A stretch of DNA of 64,000 bases from Micromonospora mirobrigensis (GTDB lineage Bacteria > Actinomycetota > Actinomycetes > Mycobacteriales > Micromonosporaceae), in the NCBI RefSeq assembly GCF_900091555.1, contig NZ_FMCX01000005.1, forward strand, positions 372,001-436,000, written 5' to 3'. How positions within the stretch are numbered: the first letter of the stretch is position 1; every line of letters begins with the position of its first letter. A program made the position numbers and the translations under genes. The notes under the pieces are model-generated. The model worked only from the letters and a program-made list of their open reading frames with translations. It did no database searches and was not told the DNA's origin. This document shows, piece after piece, positions 8,421 to 16,958 of the stretch.

Positions 8421-9101
8421 ATGAGCGTGGTCTGGGAACGCCCGGAGCCGTCCCGTCGCCACCGCCCGTTGCTCGACCGGCCGGCGATCGTCGCGGCGGC
8501 CGGCGCCCTCGCCGACGCCGGCGGCCTGGACGCGGTGACCCTGCGCGGCGTCGCCGCCCGCCTCGACGTGCTGCCGATGCGCCTCTACCGCCACCTCGAC
8601 TCCCGGGACGACCTGCTCGACCTGCTCGCCGACGCCACCTGCGGCGAGATCGCGCTGCCCGCCGCCGGGGTCGGCGACTGGCGGGCCCGGCTGCGGGCCC
8701 TCGCCGCCGCGACCGTGCTGGTGGCCCGCCGTCATCCCTGGTACGTGAGCCTGCTCGGCAGCCGCCCGCCGTACGGGCCGCACGGGCTGGCGTACCAGGA
8801 ATGGCTCTTCGCGGCGCTGGACCGGCCGGGCCTCGCGGTGACCGAGCTGATGCACGCCGCCGACGCCTTCCTGGGCTACCTGATCGGTCAGCTGCACCTG
8901 GAGCTGTTGCGGGTGCCGGCCGGGGCGACCGCCCACGTGCCCGCCCCCGCGCAGCTCTCCTACCTGGCCCGGGCCGTCGCCGGCGGCCGGCACCCCACGC
9001 TGGCCCGGATCTTCACCGAGGGTCGACAGCTCCACGCCACCGAGGCGTTCGAGGCCGGACTGGAGATCGTGCTCGACGGGATCGCCGCCCGACTGACGTG
9101 A
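8421..9101 (+). CDS. TetR family transcriptional regulator (TetR_C-type)
   Basis: The 226-residue repressor carries the N-terminal helix-turn-helix (IVAAAGALADAGGLDAVTLR, then VLPMRLYRHLDSRDDLLDLL) and a C-terminal ligand domain resembling the TetR_C_1 class found in tetracycline-type regulators. It is divergent from the TIM-barrel protein, with a palindromic site between, implying local autoregulation. The ATG lies only ~20 nt from the palindrome. The inducer cannot be predicted. Confidence 0.88.
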   Translation: MSVVWERPEPSRRHRPLLDRPAIVAAAGALADAGGLDAVTLRGVAARLDVLPMRLYRHLDSRDDLLDLLADATCGEIALPAAGVGDWRARLRALAAATVLVARRHPWYVSLLGSRPPYGPHGLAYQEWLFAALDRPGLAVTELMHAADAFLGYLIGQLHLELLRVPAGATAHVPAPAQLSYLARAVAGGRHPTLARIFTEGRQLHATEAFEAGLEIVLDGIAARLT

Positions 9102-9144
9102 CGCGGCCGGCCCGACACCCCCCGTGCGCGCCGGGCCGGCCGCG
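9102..9144. terminator. Bidirectional terminator hairpin
   Basis: CGCGGCCGGCCCG (9102-9114) pairs perfectly with 9132-9144 across a 17-nt loop. It lies directly between the stops of the convergent TetR and membrane-protein genes. Confidence 0.75.
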
Positions 9145-9145
9145 G

Positions 9146-10093
9146 TCAGCGGGTGGCCCGGCGGGTCTTGATGCCGGCCTCGACCAGGCCCCAGAGGATG
9201 ATCCCGGCGGTGCCGGCGATCGCGACGGTGCCCAGCGTGGTGAGGTTGCCGTCCTCGCCGAGCCAGTCGACCCGCCGGACCAGCTCCGGGTTGAGCAGTC
9301 GTTCGGTGTGCAGCAGCCACACCACGGGCAGGGCGAAGGCCAGGTCGAGCGCGAGCCGGGCGCCGAACAGCGGCCAGGTCCACCGCCCGACCCGGTACTT
9401 GACGACCTCGAAGGCCGCGCCGAGCAGCAGGACGGCGAGCAGCACCGGCAGCCAGCTCCGCCACAGTGTGGGGTCGAGCAGGGGGACGTTCCGGTCGTCC
9501 CCACCGGTGAACCAGGAGCTGAAGTGCTGTACGACCAGGAAGCCGCCGAAGAGCACGAGCATCGCCACGGAGGCGCAGGTGTCGGTCAGTCGCAGGTCCC
9601 GCTCGACCGGTACCGCGGGAAGCTGGTCCGGGGTCCACGCGGGCAGGTCCAGCGGGGCCCGGGTGCGTTCCAGTACGGCGAAGACCAGCGTCGTCCAGAA
9701 GGCGATCTGCGCCGTGGTCTGGATTCCGGCGCTGATCCCCGCGCCGATCGCGCCCGCGGGGGAGCCGGTCGCCGCCTCGACCACCCCCACCACCACCGCG
9801 ACCAGGGCCGGGATGTAGGTGAGCAGCCGGCGCAGCAGGTTCCACCAGATCAGGTAGTAGGTGGGGCCGATCAGGTGCAGGACGCGGTCGGTGTACCGGG
9901 CGGCGAGCCGGTCCGGCGGCCCCAGCTCGGTGAGCACCTCCCGTTCGGCGGTGGCCGGGTCCTGCCCGGCGCCGGCCCGGTCCTCGACCATGTCGGCGAT
10001 GGCGGCCCGCAGCTCGGTGGCGATCTCCTCGCGGCGCTGCGCCGGCACGGATCGCAGCGTCGCGGTCAGGTAGCGGTCGGTCAGGGTGTTCAT
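9146..10093 (-). CDS. HAAS-type permease-prefix membrane protein
   Basis: The 315-residue protein has an N-terminal ~75-residue soluble helical module (TDRYLTATLRSVPAQRREEI, then AEREVLTELGPPDRLAARYT) typical of HAAS/permease-prefix domains partnered with PadR regulators. It is followed by about six membrane helices. Its ATG overlaps the PadR stop (ATGA), so the two form a strict operon. Such pairs are thought to act as membrane-linked control modules for PadR; the actual signal is unknown. Length and arrangement are typical. Confidence 0.8.
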   Translation of the reverse strand: MNTLTDRYLTATLRSVPAQRREEIATELRAAIADMVEDRAGAGQDPATAEREVLTELGPPDRLAARYTDRVLHLIGPTYYLIWWNLLRRLLTYIPALVAVVVGVVEAATGSPAGAIGAGISAGIQTTAQIAFWTTLVFAVLERTRAPLDLPAWTPDQLPAVPVERDLRLTDTCASVAMLVLFGGFLVVQHFSSWFTGGDDRNVPLLDPTLWRSWLPVLLAVLLLGAAFEVVKYRVGRWTWPLFGARLALDLAFALPVVWLLHTERLLNPELVRRVDWLGEDGNLTTLGTVAIAGTAGIILWGLVEAGIKTRRATR

Positions 10094-10431
10094 TCGGCTA
10101 CTCCTTCGATCAGCCCGGCCACGGAGGTCTGCACGGCGGCGAGGTCGTCGAGCAGTCGGCCCAGCAGCGTCTCGCCGTCGGCGCTGGTCCGGTAGAACTT
10201 GCGCGGTCGGCTCTCCGCGGTGTTCCACTCGCTGGTCAGCAGCCCCTGCTCCTCCAGCCGACGCAGCAGGGGATAGAGCGTGTTCGCGTCGACCGGGAAG
10301 CCGTGGGCCGCGAGTCGTTGCAGCAGCGCGTAGCCGTAGTCGGGGCGGCGCAGGGCGATCAGGCTCGCCAGCACCGCCGTGCCCCGGCGCAGCTCCTGGA
10401 GATGGGTCCGCAGGATGTCGTCGTTCACCAC
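10090..10431 (-). CDS. PadR family transcriptional regulator
   Basis: The ~113-residue winged-helix repressor has LRRGTAVLASLIALRRPDYG, LYPLLRRLEEQGLL and a basic wing (SRPRKFYRTS). The start is set at the GTG 10431 (or 10428). A TATAGT -10 box sits 7-8 nt upstream and no ribosome site is present, so the mRNA is probably leaderless. The longer version starting at 10455 would place coding sequence over the promoter. PadR and the downstream membrane protein form a two-gene cassette. Confidence 0.85.
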   Translation of the reverse strand: MVNDDILRTHLQELRRGTAVLASLIALRRPDYGYALLQRLAAHGFPVDANTLYPLLRRLEEQGLLTSEWNTAESRPRKFYRTSADGETLLGRLLDDLAAVQTSVAGLIEGVAE

Positions 10432-10437
10432 GAGCGG

Positions 10438-10462
10438 CACTATACCGTGCGGCACACACTAT
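10438..10462 (-). promoter_or_regulatory. PadR promoter with repeated CACTAT
   Basis: On the minus strand TATAGT (10444-10439) is a near-consensus -10 box just upstream of the PadR start. The motif CACTAT occurs twice on the plus strand, at 10438-10443 and 10457-10462, one overlapping the -10. These could be the autoregulatory site. Confidence 0.45.
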
Positions 10463-10564
10463 TGGTATCCCACGCGACGACGTGTGAGGCGACCGGGACG
10501 GTGCGCCGCGACCGCGACTGGCAGACTGCCGACCGTCGATCGTGGAGATACCGGGGGTGCGGGA

Positions 10565-12040
10565 ATGGTCAGCAGGCGGGGACTCCTGGGCGGCGCGGCC
10601 GTGGCCGGGGTGGCATCGGTGGCCGGCGGGACGCTGCGTCCGGCGGCGGCGCTGGCCGAGCCGCTGGACACGCCCCTCACCCCGGTCGACGCGCCGCACC
10701 TGGCCCAGGCCGAGCTGATGGTGCGGTACCAGCGGATGCTCGCCGCCGGCCTGCTCGCCGACGGACTGGTGGGCCACTGGCCGCTCGACGGCGCCGGCGC
10801 CGACATCTCCGGGTACGGCCACGACGTCGCGCCCGGCGCCGGCGCCACCTGGACGAAGCTTCGGGCCGGGGGCGAGCTCAGCCTCGACGGCACCTCCGGC
10901 GCGTACGCCCAGGTGCCCGGCCGGGTGGTGAACACCCTGGCGTCCTTCACCGTCTCGGCGTGGGTGCGGCTGGCGGAGACCGCCTCGCTGGCGAACATGT
11001 ACACCGCGGTGAGCCAGGACGGCACGACGAGCCGCTTCCTGCTCCAGTACGACCCGGCGTACGGCTGGGCGTTCAAGCTGCGCCGACCGGACGAGAGCGG
11101 CTTCGTCGTGGCGCGCACGGCCACCAACACCGCCCAGCTCGGGGTCTGGACGCACCTGACCGGGGTGTACGACGCCGCCGCCAACACGATCCAGCTGTAC
11201 GTCGGTGGGCAACCCGCGGGCGGCGCGGCGGTCACCTTCCCGGCCTGGGACGCCGCCGCCGGTTTCAACATCGGTCGCGCGCTGTTCGGCGGCGCGTACG
11301 TCAACCGGTTCAACGGGGCGATCGACGACGTGCGCGCCTACGGACGCGCGCTCACCGCCGCCGAGGCGGCGCTGGTCGGCGGGTACACCGCCCGGCAGAA
11401 CAACCGCTACTACACCGAGGGCTCGTCGTCGGTGACCTGGGGCTCGCCGGCCGACCCCACGACGTGGATGTCGCTGGCCCGCTGCTCGTCCTTCCTGACC
11501 TGGGTGCTGAAGCGGGCCTGCCCGTGGGCCACCGACGCCTACTTCCGGACCTGGTTCGACGACGCGATCCCCGAGGCGGCCGACTACCGGCAGGCCTTCG
11601 CGGACGGCACCGGTGGCCCGCACCTGCGGCGGATCACCCGGGTGGCCGACCTGCGCCCGGGCGACCTGATCGCGATCGACTACCGGGGGACCGTCAGCGG
11701 CAACACGGGGCACATCGTGATGGTGCGCAGTGTCAAGGGCACCTACAGCGGTGGGATGAACTTCTCCGGCGAGACGCAGTACGCCGTCGAGATCGTCGAC
11801 TGCACCTCCGACGCCCACGGCATGTACGGCAAGGGCAGCTACGATCTCTACCCCGACACCCGGGTGGTCGAGGACGACCTCCGGAAGACCAACTTCGAGG
11901 GCGTCGGCATCGGCCACATGATGTTCTACGCCTCCGACGCCACCGGCGAGTTCTCCCGGTACCGGTGGAGCGTCAACAGCGGCTCGACCAACACCCACAG
12001 CGTGGCGGACCGGCCGATCGCGGCTGCCCGGGTGTGCTGA
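10565..12040 (+). CDS. Tat-exported LamG-domain protein with C-terminal cysteine-peptidase-like (NlpC/CHAP-like) domain
   Basis: The 491-residue protein starts MVSRRGLLGGAAVAGVASVA, a twin-arginine signal, so it is likely exported folded. Residues ~70-240 form a LamG/concanavalin-like beta-sandwich (VGHWPLDGAGADISGYGHDV; SFTVSAWVRL; GAIDDVRAYGRALTAAE), usually a carbohydrate binder. The C-terminal half has LARCSSFLTWVL, where Cys could be a nucleophile at a helix start, and later LRPGDLIAIDY and NTGHIVMV with a candidate catalytic His. This is the layout of NlpC/P60 or CHAP enzymes. A cell-wall role is inferred. The start at the ATG 10565 is set by the signal peptide; upstream frame is not coding. 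Confidence 0.7.
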   Translation: MVSRRGLLGGAAVAGVASVAGGTLRPAAALAEPLDTPLTPVDAPHLAQAELMVRYQRMLAAGLLADGLVGHWPLDGAGADISGYGHDVAPGAGATWTKLRAGGELSLDGTSGAYAQVPGRVVNTLASFTVSAWVRLAETASLANMYTAVSQDGTTSRFLLQYDPAYGWAFKLRRPDESGFVVARTATNTAQLGVWTHLTGVYDAAANTIQLYVGGQPAGGAAVTFPAWDAAAGFNIGRALFGGAYVNRFNGAIDDVRAYGRALTAAEAALVGGYTARQNNRYYTEGSSSVTWGSPADPTTWMSLARCSSFLTWVLKRACPWATDAYFRTWFDDAIPEAADYRQAFADGTGGPHLRRITRVADLRPGDLIAIDYRGTVSGNTGHIVMVRSVKGTYSGGMNFSGETQYAVEIVDCTSDAHGMYGKGSYDLYPDTRVVEDDLRKTNFEGVGIGHMMFYASDATGEFSRYRWSVNSGSTNTHSVADRPIAAARVC

Positions 12041-12060
12041 GCCGACCGCCGAGAGTGACC

Positions 12061-12099
12061 CGCGACGGGTGACCGGAGAGACCTCCGCCACCCGTCGCG
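12061..12099 (+). terminator. Hairpin terminator after the LamG gene
   Basis: CGCGACGGGTG (12061-12071) and CACCCGTCGCG (12089-12099) form a perfect 11-bp stem 20 nt after the stop codon. Confidence 0.7.
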
Positions 12100-12198
12100 A
12101 GGTCCGCCCGCGCGGCTCTCCCAGCCCCTGATCGAATCTCGGTAGGGTGGGCCGACTGCCTCGACCAACCCATGATCCTGACCCGGGGGGCGCCACGC

Positions 12199-15100
12199 AT
12201 GGGCGATTCGTTCGCGCATCTGCACGTACACACCGAGTACTCGATGCTCGACGGGGCGGCCCGGCTCAAGGACCTGTTCGCCGAGGCCAAGCGCCTCGGC
12301 ATGCCGGCCGTGGCGATGACCGACCACGGCAACATGCACGGTGCGAACGACTTCTACAAGCAGGCGATGGACGCCGGGATCACCCCGATCCTCGGCGTCG
12401 AGGCGTACGTGGCGCCCGAGTCGCGCTTCCACAAGGCGCGGGTCAAGTGGGGTCGGCCCGAGCAGAAGAGCGACGACATCTCCGGCAACGGCGCGATCAC
12501 CCACATGACCATGTGGGCGGCGAACGCGACCGGCCTGCACAACATGTTCCGGCTCAACTCGCGCGCCTCCATGGAGGGCCACTACGTGAAGTGGCCCCGG
12601 ATGGACATGGAGCTGATCGCCGAGCACGCCGAGGGGATCATGGCCACCACCGGCTGCCCCTCCGGCGCGGTGCAGACCCGGCTGCGGCTGGGCCAGTTCG
12701 ACGAGGCGCTCAAGGTCGCCGCCGCCTACCAGGACATCTTCGGCAAGGACAACTACTTCCTGGAGATCATGGACCACGGCCTCGACATCGAGCGCCGGGT
12801 CCGGGACGGGCTCACCGAGATCGCCCGCAAGCTGGACATCCCGCCGGTGGTCACCAACGACTCGCACTACACCCACGAGGCGCAGGCCGAGGCGCACGAC
12901 GTGCTGCTCTGCGTGCAGACCGGCAGCAACGTCGCCGACCCCAACCGGTTCCGCTTCGAGGGCGGCGGCTACTTCATCAAGTCGGCCGACCAGATGCGCG
13001 CGGTGGACTCCTCGGAGCTGTGGCAGCAGGGCTGCCGCAACACCCTGCTGGTCGCCGAGAAGGTCGACCCGACCGGCATGTTCCAGTTCCACAACCTGAT
13101 GCCCCGGTTCCCGATCCCCGAGGGGGAGACCGAGGAGTCGTGGTTCCGCAAGGAGACGTTCGCCGGGCTCAAGCGCCGGTTCCCGAACGGCATCCCGGAG
13201 GGGCACGTCGTCCAGGCGGAGTACGAGCTGGGCGTCATCATCCAGATGGGCTTCCCGTCGTACTTCCTTGTGGTCGCCGACTTCATCCAGTGGGCCAAGA
13301 GCCAGGGCATCGCCGTCGGCCCCGGCCGTGGCTCGGCCGCCGGCTCGCTGGTGGCGTACGCGCTGGGCATCACCGACCTCGACCCGATCCAGCACGGGCT
13401 GATCTTCGAGCGGTTCCTCAACCCCGAGCGCGTCTCGATGCCGGATGTCGACATCGACTTCGACGAGCGTCGGCGCGGCGAGGTGATCCGCTACGTCACC
13501 GACAAGTGGGGCGAGGACAAGGTCGCCCAGATCGCCACCTTCGGCACGATCAAGGCGAAGGCCGCGATCAAGGACTCGGCCCGGGTGCTCGGCTACCCGT
13601 ACGCGGTCGGCGACCGGATCACCAAGGCGATGCCGCCGGCGGTGATGGGCAAGGACATCCCGCTGTCGGGCATCTTCGACCCGCAGCACTCGCGCTACGC
13701 CGAGGCCGGCGAGATCCGCGGCCTGTACGAGTCCGACCCGGACGTGCGCAAGGTGATCGACACCGCCAAGGGCATCGAGGGGCTGATCCGGCAGACCGGT
13801 GTGCACGCCGCCGGCGTCATCATGTCCGCCGAGCCGATCATCGAGCACATCCCGTTGATGCGCCGCGACGCCGACGGGGCGATCATCACGCAGTTCGACT
13901 ACCCGACGTGCGAGTCGCTCGGGCTGCTGAAGATGGACTTCCTCGGCCTGCGCAACCTGACGATCATCGACGACGCGGTCAAGAACATCGAGCTGAACCA
14001 CGGCCTGAAGCTCGACCTGCTGGCCCTGCCGCTGGACGACCAGGCCGCGTACGACCTGCTCGCCCGGGGCGACACGCTGGGCGTCTTCCAGCTCGACGGC
14101 GGGCCGATGCGCTCGCTGCTGCGGCTGATGAAGCCGGACAACTTCGAGGACATCTCGGCCGTGCTGGCGCTCTACCGGCCCGGCCCGATGGGCGTCGACT
14201 CGCACACCAACTACGCGCTGCGCAAGAACGGCCTCCAGGAGATCACCCCGATCCACCCGGAGCTGGAGGAGCCGCTGCGGGAGATCCTCGCCCCGACCCA
14301 CGGCCTGATCGTCTACCAGGAGCAGGTGCAGCGGGCCGCGCAGATCCTCGCCGGCTACACCCTCGGCCAGGCCGACCTGCTGCGCCGGGCGATGGGCAAG
14401 AAGAAGAAGGAGATCCTGGACAAGGAGTTCGTCCCGTTCCGGGACGGCTGCCGCGAGCGCGGCTACTCCGACGAGGCCATCAAGGCGGTGTGGGACGTGC
14501 TCGTCCCGTTCGCCGGGTACGCCTTCAACAAGGCCCACTCCGCGGCGTACGGGCTGGTGTCGTACTGGACCGCGTACCTCAAGGCGCACTACCCGGCCGA
14601 GTACATGGCGGCGCTGCTCACCTCAGTCGGTGACGACAAGGACAAGATGGCGCTCTACCTGTCGGAGTGCCGGCGGATGCGCATCCAGGTCCTCCCGCCG
14701 GACGTGAACACCTCGGCCGGCCCGTTCACCCCGGTCGGCGCGGAGATCCGCTTCGGCCTCGGCGCGGTCCGCAACGTCGGTGCGAACGTGGTCGCCGCGA
14801 TCATGCGCTGCCGGGAGGAGAAGGGCGACTACACCGACTTCTACGACTTCCTGTCCAAGGTCGACGCGGTGGTCTGCAACAAGAAGACCATCGAATCGCT
14901 GATCAAGGCCGGCGCGTTCGACTCGCTCAAGCACAGCCGCAAGGGCCTGCTCGCCGTGCACGCCGACGCCATCGACGCCTTCGCCGACGTCAAGCGCAAG
15001 GAGGCCGTGGGCCAGTACGACCTCTTCGGCGCCGGTTTCGGCGACGCGGACACCGGCGGCGGCAGCACCACGGTCATGCCGGTCATCGGCGAGTCGGAGT

Positions 15101-15735
15101 GGGACAAGCGGGACAAGCTCGCCTTCGAACGCGAGATGCTCGGCCTCTACGTCTCCGACCACCCGCTGTTCGGGCTGGAGCACGTGCTGGGTGCGGCGGC
15201 GGACTGCACCATCGCCTCGCTGTCGGAGGAGGGCACCGTGCCGGACGGCGCGGTGGTCACCCTGGCCGGCATCCTCTCCGGCGTGCAGCGCCGGGTCACC
15301 AAGCAGGGCCGGGCCTGGGCTTCGGCCACCCTGGAGGACCTGGCCGGTGGGGTGGAGACGCTCTTCTTCCCGAACACCTACGAGGTGATCGGGCAGTACA
15401 TCGCCGAGGACGCCATCGTGGTGGTCAAGGGGCGGGTCGACCGGCGCGACGACACCCCGCGGATCATGGCGATGGACATGTCCATGCCGGACGTCAGCAC
15501 CAACCCGGCGAACAAGCCGATCACCCTCACCATCCCGGTGCACCGCTGCACCCCGCCGCTGGTGGAGCGGCTCAAGGAGACCCTGGTGCTGCACCCCGGC
15601 GACGCCGAGGTGCACGTCAAGCTCCTCAACGGCGGCAAGGTCACCACGCTGCGGCTCGGCCCGTTCCGGGTGGCGCCCACCACCGCCCTGATGGGTGACC
15701 TGAAGAGCGTCCTCGGCCCGGCCAACGTCAGCTGA
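12199..15735 (+). CDS. dnaE: DNA polymerase III alpha subunit DnaE1
   Basis: This is the replicative polymerase, 1178 residues, the usual size of actinobacterial DnaE1. The N-terminal PHP domain (FAHLHVHTEYSMLDG) carries metal-binding His residues for 3'-5' exonuclease proofreading. The palm has GPGRGSAAGSLVAYALG and the catalytic acidic motif PDVDIDFDERRR. Helix-hairpin-helix, beta-clamp-binding and OB-fold regions follow (VTLAGILSGVQRRVTKQGRA). The ATG at 12199 (MGDSFAHLHV) is chosen because the family's conserved sequence starts there. A TAGGGT hexamer at 12143-12148 may be its -10. A terminator separates it from the preceding gene. Confidence 0.97.
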   Translation: MGDSFAHLHVHTEYSMLDGAARLKDLFAEAKRLGMPAVAMTDHGNMHGANDFYKQAMDAGITPILGVEAYVAPESRFHKARVKWGRPEQKSDDISGNGAITHMTMWAANATGLHNMFRLNSRASMEGHYVKWPRMDMELIAEHAEGIMATTGCPSGAVQTRLRLGQFDEALKVAAAYQDIFGKDNYFLEIMDHGLDIERRVRDGLTEIARKLDIPPVVTNDSHYTHEAQAEAHDVLLCVQTGSNVADPNRFRFEGGGYFIKSADQMRAVDSSELWQQGCRNTLLVAEKVDPTGMFQFHNLMPRFPIPEGETEESWFRKETFAGLKRRFPNGIPEGHVVQAEYELGVIIQMGFPSYFLVVADFIQWAKSQGIAVGPGRGSAAGSLVAYALGITDLDPIQHGLIFERFLNPERVSMPDVDIDFDERRRGEVIRYVTDKWGEDKVAQIATFGTIKAKAAIKDSARVLGYPYAVGDRITKAMPPAVMGKDIPLSGIFDPQHSRYAEAGEIRGLYESDPDVRKVIDTAKGIEGLIRQTGVHAAGVIMSAEPIIEHIPLMRRDADGAIITQFDYPTCESLGLLKMDFLGLRNLTIIDDAVKNIELNHGLKLDLLALPLDDQAAYDLLARGDTLGVFQLDGGPMRSLLRLMKPDNFEDISAVLALYRPGPMGVDSHTNYALRKNGLQEITPIHPELEEPLREILAPTHGLIVYQEQVQRAAQILAGYTLGQADLLRRAMGKKKKEILDKEFVPFRDGCRERGYSDEAIKAVWDVLVPFAGYAFNKAHSAAYGLVSYWTAYLKAHYPAEYMAALLTSVGDDKDKMALYLSECRRMRIQVLPPDVNTSAGPFTPVGAEIRFGLGAVRNVGANVVAAIMRCREEKGDYTDFYDFLSKVDAVVCNKKTIESLIKAGAFDSLKHSRKGLLAVHADAIDAFADVKRKEAVGQYDLFGAGFGDADTGGGSTTVMPVIGESEWDKRDKLAFEREMLGLYVSDHPLFGLEHVLGAAADCTIASLSEEGTVPDGAVVTLAGILSGVQRRVTKQGRAWASATLEDLAGGVETLFFPNTYEVIGQYIAEDAIVVVKGRVDRRDDTPRIMAMDMSMPDVSTNPANKPITLTIPVHRCTPPLVERLKETLVLHPGDAEVHVKLLNGGKVTTLRLGPFRVAPTTALMGDLKSVLGPANVS

Positions 15736-15818
15736 CCCACGGCACGGGCGTGGTGAGCAGGCCACGACCGGGTGATTGGCGCTGACCGGTGGCCGGTGAC
15801 CGCCACTAGCGTCGGGGC

Positions 15819-16856
15819 ATGCAGATCGCGAAGGCGCAGCAGTTGTGGCAGCCGGAACCCGGCTGGTTGAACACCGCCACCTACGGGCTGCCGCCGGAGC
15901 CGGCGTGGACGGCGTTGCAGGAGGCGCTGGCCGGCTGGCGGGCGGGGCGGATGTCCTGGGAGGGCTGGTCGGAGTCGGCCGGGCGGGCCCGGTCCGCCTT
16001 CGCCGGCCTGGTCGGGGTGGCGGCGGCGGACGTGGCGATCGGCGCCACCACCTCGCAGCTGCTCGCCCCGGTGGCCGCCGCGCTGCCGTCGGGCGCCACG
16101 GTGGTGGTCCCCGAGGTGGAGTTCACCTCCAACCTGTTCCCGTGGCTGGTGCAGCAGGAACGCGGCGTGCGGGTCCGGACGGTGCCGCTGGCCGGGCTGG
16201 TCGACGCGATCGACGCCGACACCGACCTGGTCGCGTTCAGCCTGGTCCAGTCGGCCGACGGCGCGATCGCCCCGTACGAGAAGGTGGTCGCGGCGGCCCG
16301 CGCGCACGGCGCCCTGGTCGCGGTGGACGCCACCCAGGCCTGCGGCTGGCTGCCGTTCGACGCCGGGCTGGCCGACGCGGTGGTGGTGTCGGCGTACAAG
16401 TGGCTGATGTGCCCGCGCGGCACCGCGTTCGCCTACCTGGCGCCGGAGCTGCGGGAACGGATGCGTCCCGACGCGGCCTGCTGGTACGCCGGCGCCGACC
16501 CGTACGCCTCCTACTACGGCCCGCCGCTGCGGCTGGCCGACGACGCGCGGCGGTTCGACATCTCGCCGGCCTGGTTCTGCTACGTGGGCGCGGCACCCGC
16601 CCTGGAGCTGCTGGCCGAGATCGGGGTGCCCGCCGTGCACGCCCACGACGTGGCGCTGGCCAACCGGTTCCTCGCCGGGCTGGGCCGGCCGCCGGGGGAG
16701 AGCGCCATCGTCTCGGTGGACGTCCCCGACGCCCAGCAGAAGCTGGAGCGCGCCGGGGTGCGGGCGGCCGTCCGGGCCGGCCGGGTCCGCGCCTCCTTCC
16801 ACCTCTACACCACCGAGCAGGACGTCCACCGCGCCGTCGAGGCGCTCACCGCCTGA
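15819..16856 (+). CDS. Aminotransferase class V-fold PLP enzyme
   Basis: The 345-residue fold-type I PLP enzyme is related to cysteine desulfurases and isopenicillin N epimerase-like proteins. The PLP-anchoring Lys lies in VVVSAYKWLMCPRG, and the Asp that pairs with the pyridine nitrogen in VAVDATQACGW. EVEFTSNLFPW is the cofactor-stacking region. It lacks an obvious C-terminal active-site Cys loop of a true desulfurase, so the substrate is uncertain. It is a single gene between dnaE and a convergent acyl-CoA dehydrogenase, with no linked partner hinting at a pathway. Confidence 0.85.
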   Translation: MQIAKAQQLWQPEPGWLNTATYGLPPEPAWTALQEALAGWRAGRMSWEGWSESAGRARSAFAGLVGVAAADVAIGATTSQLLAPVAAALPSGATVVVPEVEFTSNLFPWLVQQERGVRVRTVPLAGLVDAIDADTDLVAFSLVQSADGAIAPYEKVVAAARAHGALVAVDATQACGWLPFDAGLADAVVVSAYKWLMCPRGTAFAYLAPELRERMRPDAACWYAGADPYASYYGPPLRLADDARRFDISPAWFCYVGAAPALELLAEIGVPAVHAHDVALANRFLAGLGRPPGESAIVSVDVPDAQQKLERAGVRAAVRAGRVRASFHLYTTEQDVHRAVEALTA

Positions 16857-16876
16857 CCGCCGACCGGCGAGCAACG

Positions 16877-16950
16877 TCGGGGAAGTTGCTGGCTCCGCAC
16901 GCAGGGAGGCAGCAACTTCCCCGAACCTGTCGGGCCCGGACGCCGGGCCC
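16877..16950. terminator. Two consecutive hairpins between convergent genes
   Basis: The first hairpin is a perfect 14-bp stem, TCGGGGAAGTTGCT (16877-16890) with 16911-16924. The second is GGGCCCGG (16932-16939) with CCGGGCCC (16943-16950), loop ACG. Together they would stop transcription from both the aminotransferase and the acyl-CoA dehydrogenase. Confidence 0.75.
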
Positions 16951-16958
16951 AGGGCGGC

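Noticed and set aside
9146..12196. 1016-codon minus-strand frame covering several genes
   Set aside because: Only its C-terminal part (from 10093) is a real protein; the rest is antisense to the LamG gene and crosses the PadR gene.
11926..14589. 887-codon frame opposite dnaE
   Set aside because: It is antisense to a clear DnaE1 and has the His/Val/Gly/Arg-rich composition typical of shadows.
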